From Candidatus Saccharimonadota bacterium (GTDB taxonomy: Bacteria > Patescibacteriota > Saccharimonadia > Saccharimonadales > Saccharimonadaceae), in assembly GCA_017432025.1 (NCBI GenBank), contig JAFRJX010000008.1, positions 62,001 through 126,000 of the forward strand: a stretch of DNA of 64,000 nt. Direction: 5' to 3'. The notes beneath the pieces are model-generated. The model was not told the DNA's origin. It made no database searches and saw only the letters and a list, made by a program, of their open reading frames with translations. Shown here piece after piece: positions 63,600-64,000 of this stretch (its first letter is position 1; each line of letters opens with the position of its first letter). Both the position numbers and the translations under genes were made by a program.

Positions 63600-64000
63600 A
63601 TGAAGATAAAAACAAAAAATCGGAGGATTTTTGTCAAAGCCCTCAATGGGTTAGTTGTTGTTATCCTCGCAGTCTTAGCTGTATTTGGCGTGGCAAAGAA
63701 TGTAAATCTGATGCCACTTGCGGTGGCAGATTCACCAATGATGGAAGGCGCAACGCCTTCGGGTGGTATGAGCTATGGTTCACTGAATACACATATTTAT
63801 CGTATTAATGATGGTTCTTCGGGGGCACCATGTTGGAATGGTGGTGGCTGTTATACTTCGTATGCCATGTGTCTCCAGCCGGGTACAGCATCGCACGTGG
63901 GTGACTATGGTTACATTACTTCGACGTCGAACCAGACGATTGTGAAGATTATGCTCGTAACGAATGCGGCGGTAAACCCGACGATTTACAATGCCTTTAA
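63600..64000 (+). CDS. Exported protein, N-terminal part (runs off window)
   Basis: A basic start and a membrane helix (about 14-34, LVVVILAVLAVFGVA) form a signal peptide. The mature part is Gly/Ser/Thr-rich with GGCYTSYAMCLQPGTA, which is reminiscent of the Cys-containing segment of thioester-type surface adhesins. The resemblance is weak and the protein is incomplete at 133 residues. Confidence 0.7.
   Translation, partial: MKIKTKNRRIFVKALNGLVVVILAVLAVFGVAKNVNLMPLAVADSPMMEGATPSGGMSYGSLNTHIYRINDGSSGAPCWNGGGCYTSYAMCLQPGTASHVGDYGYITSTSNQTIVKIMLVTNAAVNPTIYNAF

Overview
The window looks like the chromosome of a small-genome, monoderm, CPR-type bacterium, most likely Candidatus Saccharibacteria (TM7). 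This is inferred from gene content: a TrbL/VirB6-like, PrgI, split VirB4 cluster, an RNase Y, a DnaJ without its zinc finger, small exported and membrane proteins, and many host genes whose TATAAT box sits only 6-7 bases before the ATG (probably leaderless mRNAs). No taxonomic marker was searched, so the lineage is an inference.

Layout. 1-6.4 kb: type IV secretion-like membrane and ATPase genes (first gene cut by the window edge). 6.5-9.1 kb: CIRCE-controlled dnaJ-like gene and rny. 9.1-16.6 kb: small host genes, a MazG plus GIY-YIG/helicase pair, tRNA-Lys, a flavodoxin operon and a GHKL ATPase. 16.72-51.34 kb: a 34.6 kb temperate siphophage. 51.35-59.2 kb: a nuclease/helicase-rich island resembling antiviral defence (EVE-like protein, SF1 helicase with a C-terminal nuclease and its partner, NERD helicase). 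59.2-64 kb: small genes, a candidate ncRNA, an SPFH lipoprotein, a DUF6056-like membrane protein, an MBL hydrolase and an exported protein running off the end.

The prophage is bounded by attL (16712-16741) and attR (51326-51355). Rejoining its ends gives a perfect palindromic attP (two 12-bp arms around TAATAT), a textbook tyrosine-recombinase core site. Left to right it carries integrase, a winged-helix protein beside iteron-like and DnaA-box-like repeats, tRNA-Met/His/Asp, a tail-fibre operon with a diversity-generating retroelement (DGR: variable repeat, hairpin, avd, template repeat, reverse transcriptase), the packaging and head module (including a glycosyltransferase and a head protein fused to an ADP-ribosyltransferase), a tail module with a -1 frameshift, tRNA-Ile, lysis genes, baseplate/fibre genes, and a leftward early operon (RecE/RecT-like, VRR-NUC, Dam-like methylase, MazG).

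The most novel signal is regulatory. Five rightward phage operons start from near-identical units: an extended -10 box (TGN TATAAT), a conserved 5' RNA box GACTAATTGCAC, and immediately an intrinsic terminator whose 5' stem strand begins inside that box; stem sequences differ but pairing is kept. The exact complement of the 12-base box lies in a structured 175-base gap of the leftward early operon, suggesting an RNA-based switch that could open the five terminators. DGR adenine mutagenesis is directly visible (11 template adenines changed against one other change). Two long G tracts, one in the avd promoter spacer and one putting the methylase out of frame, suggest phase variation.
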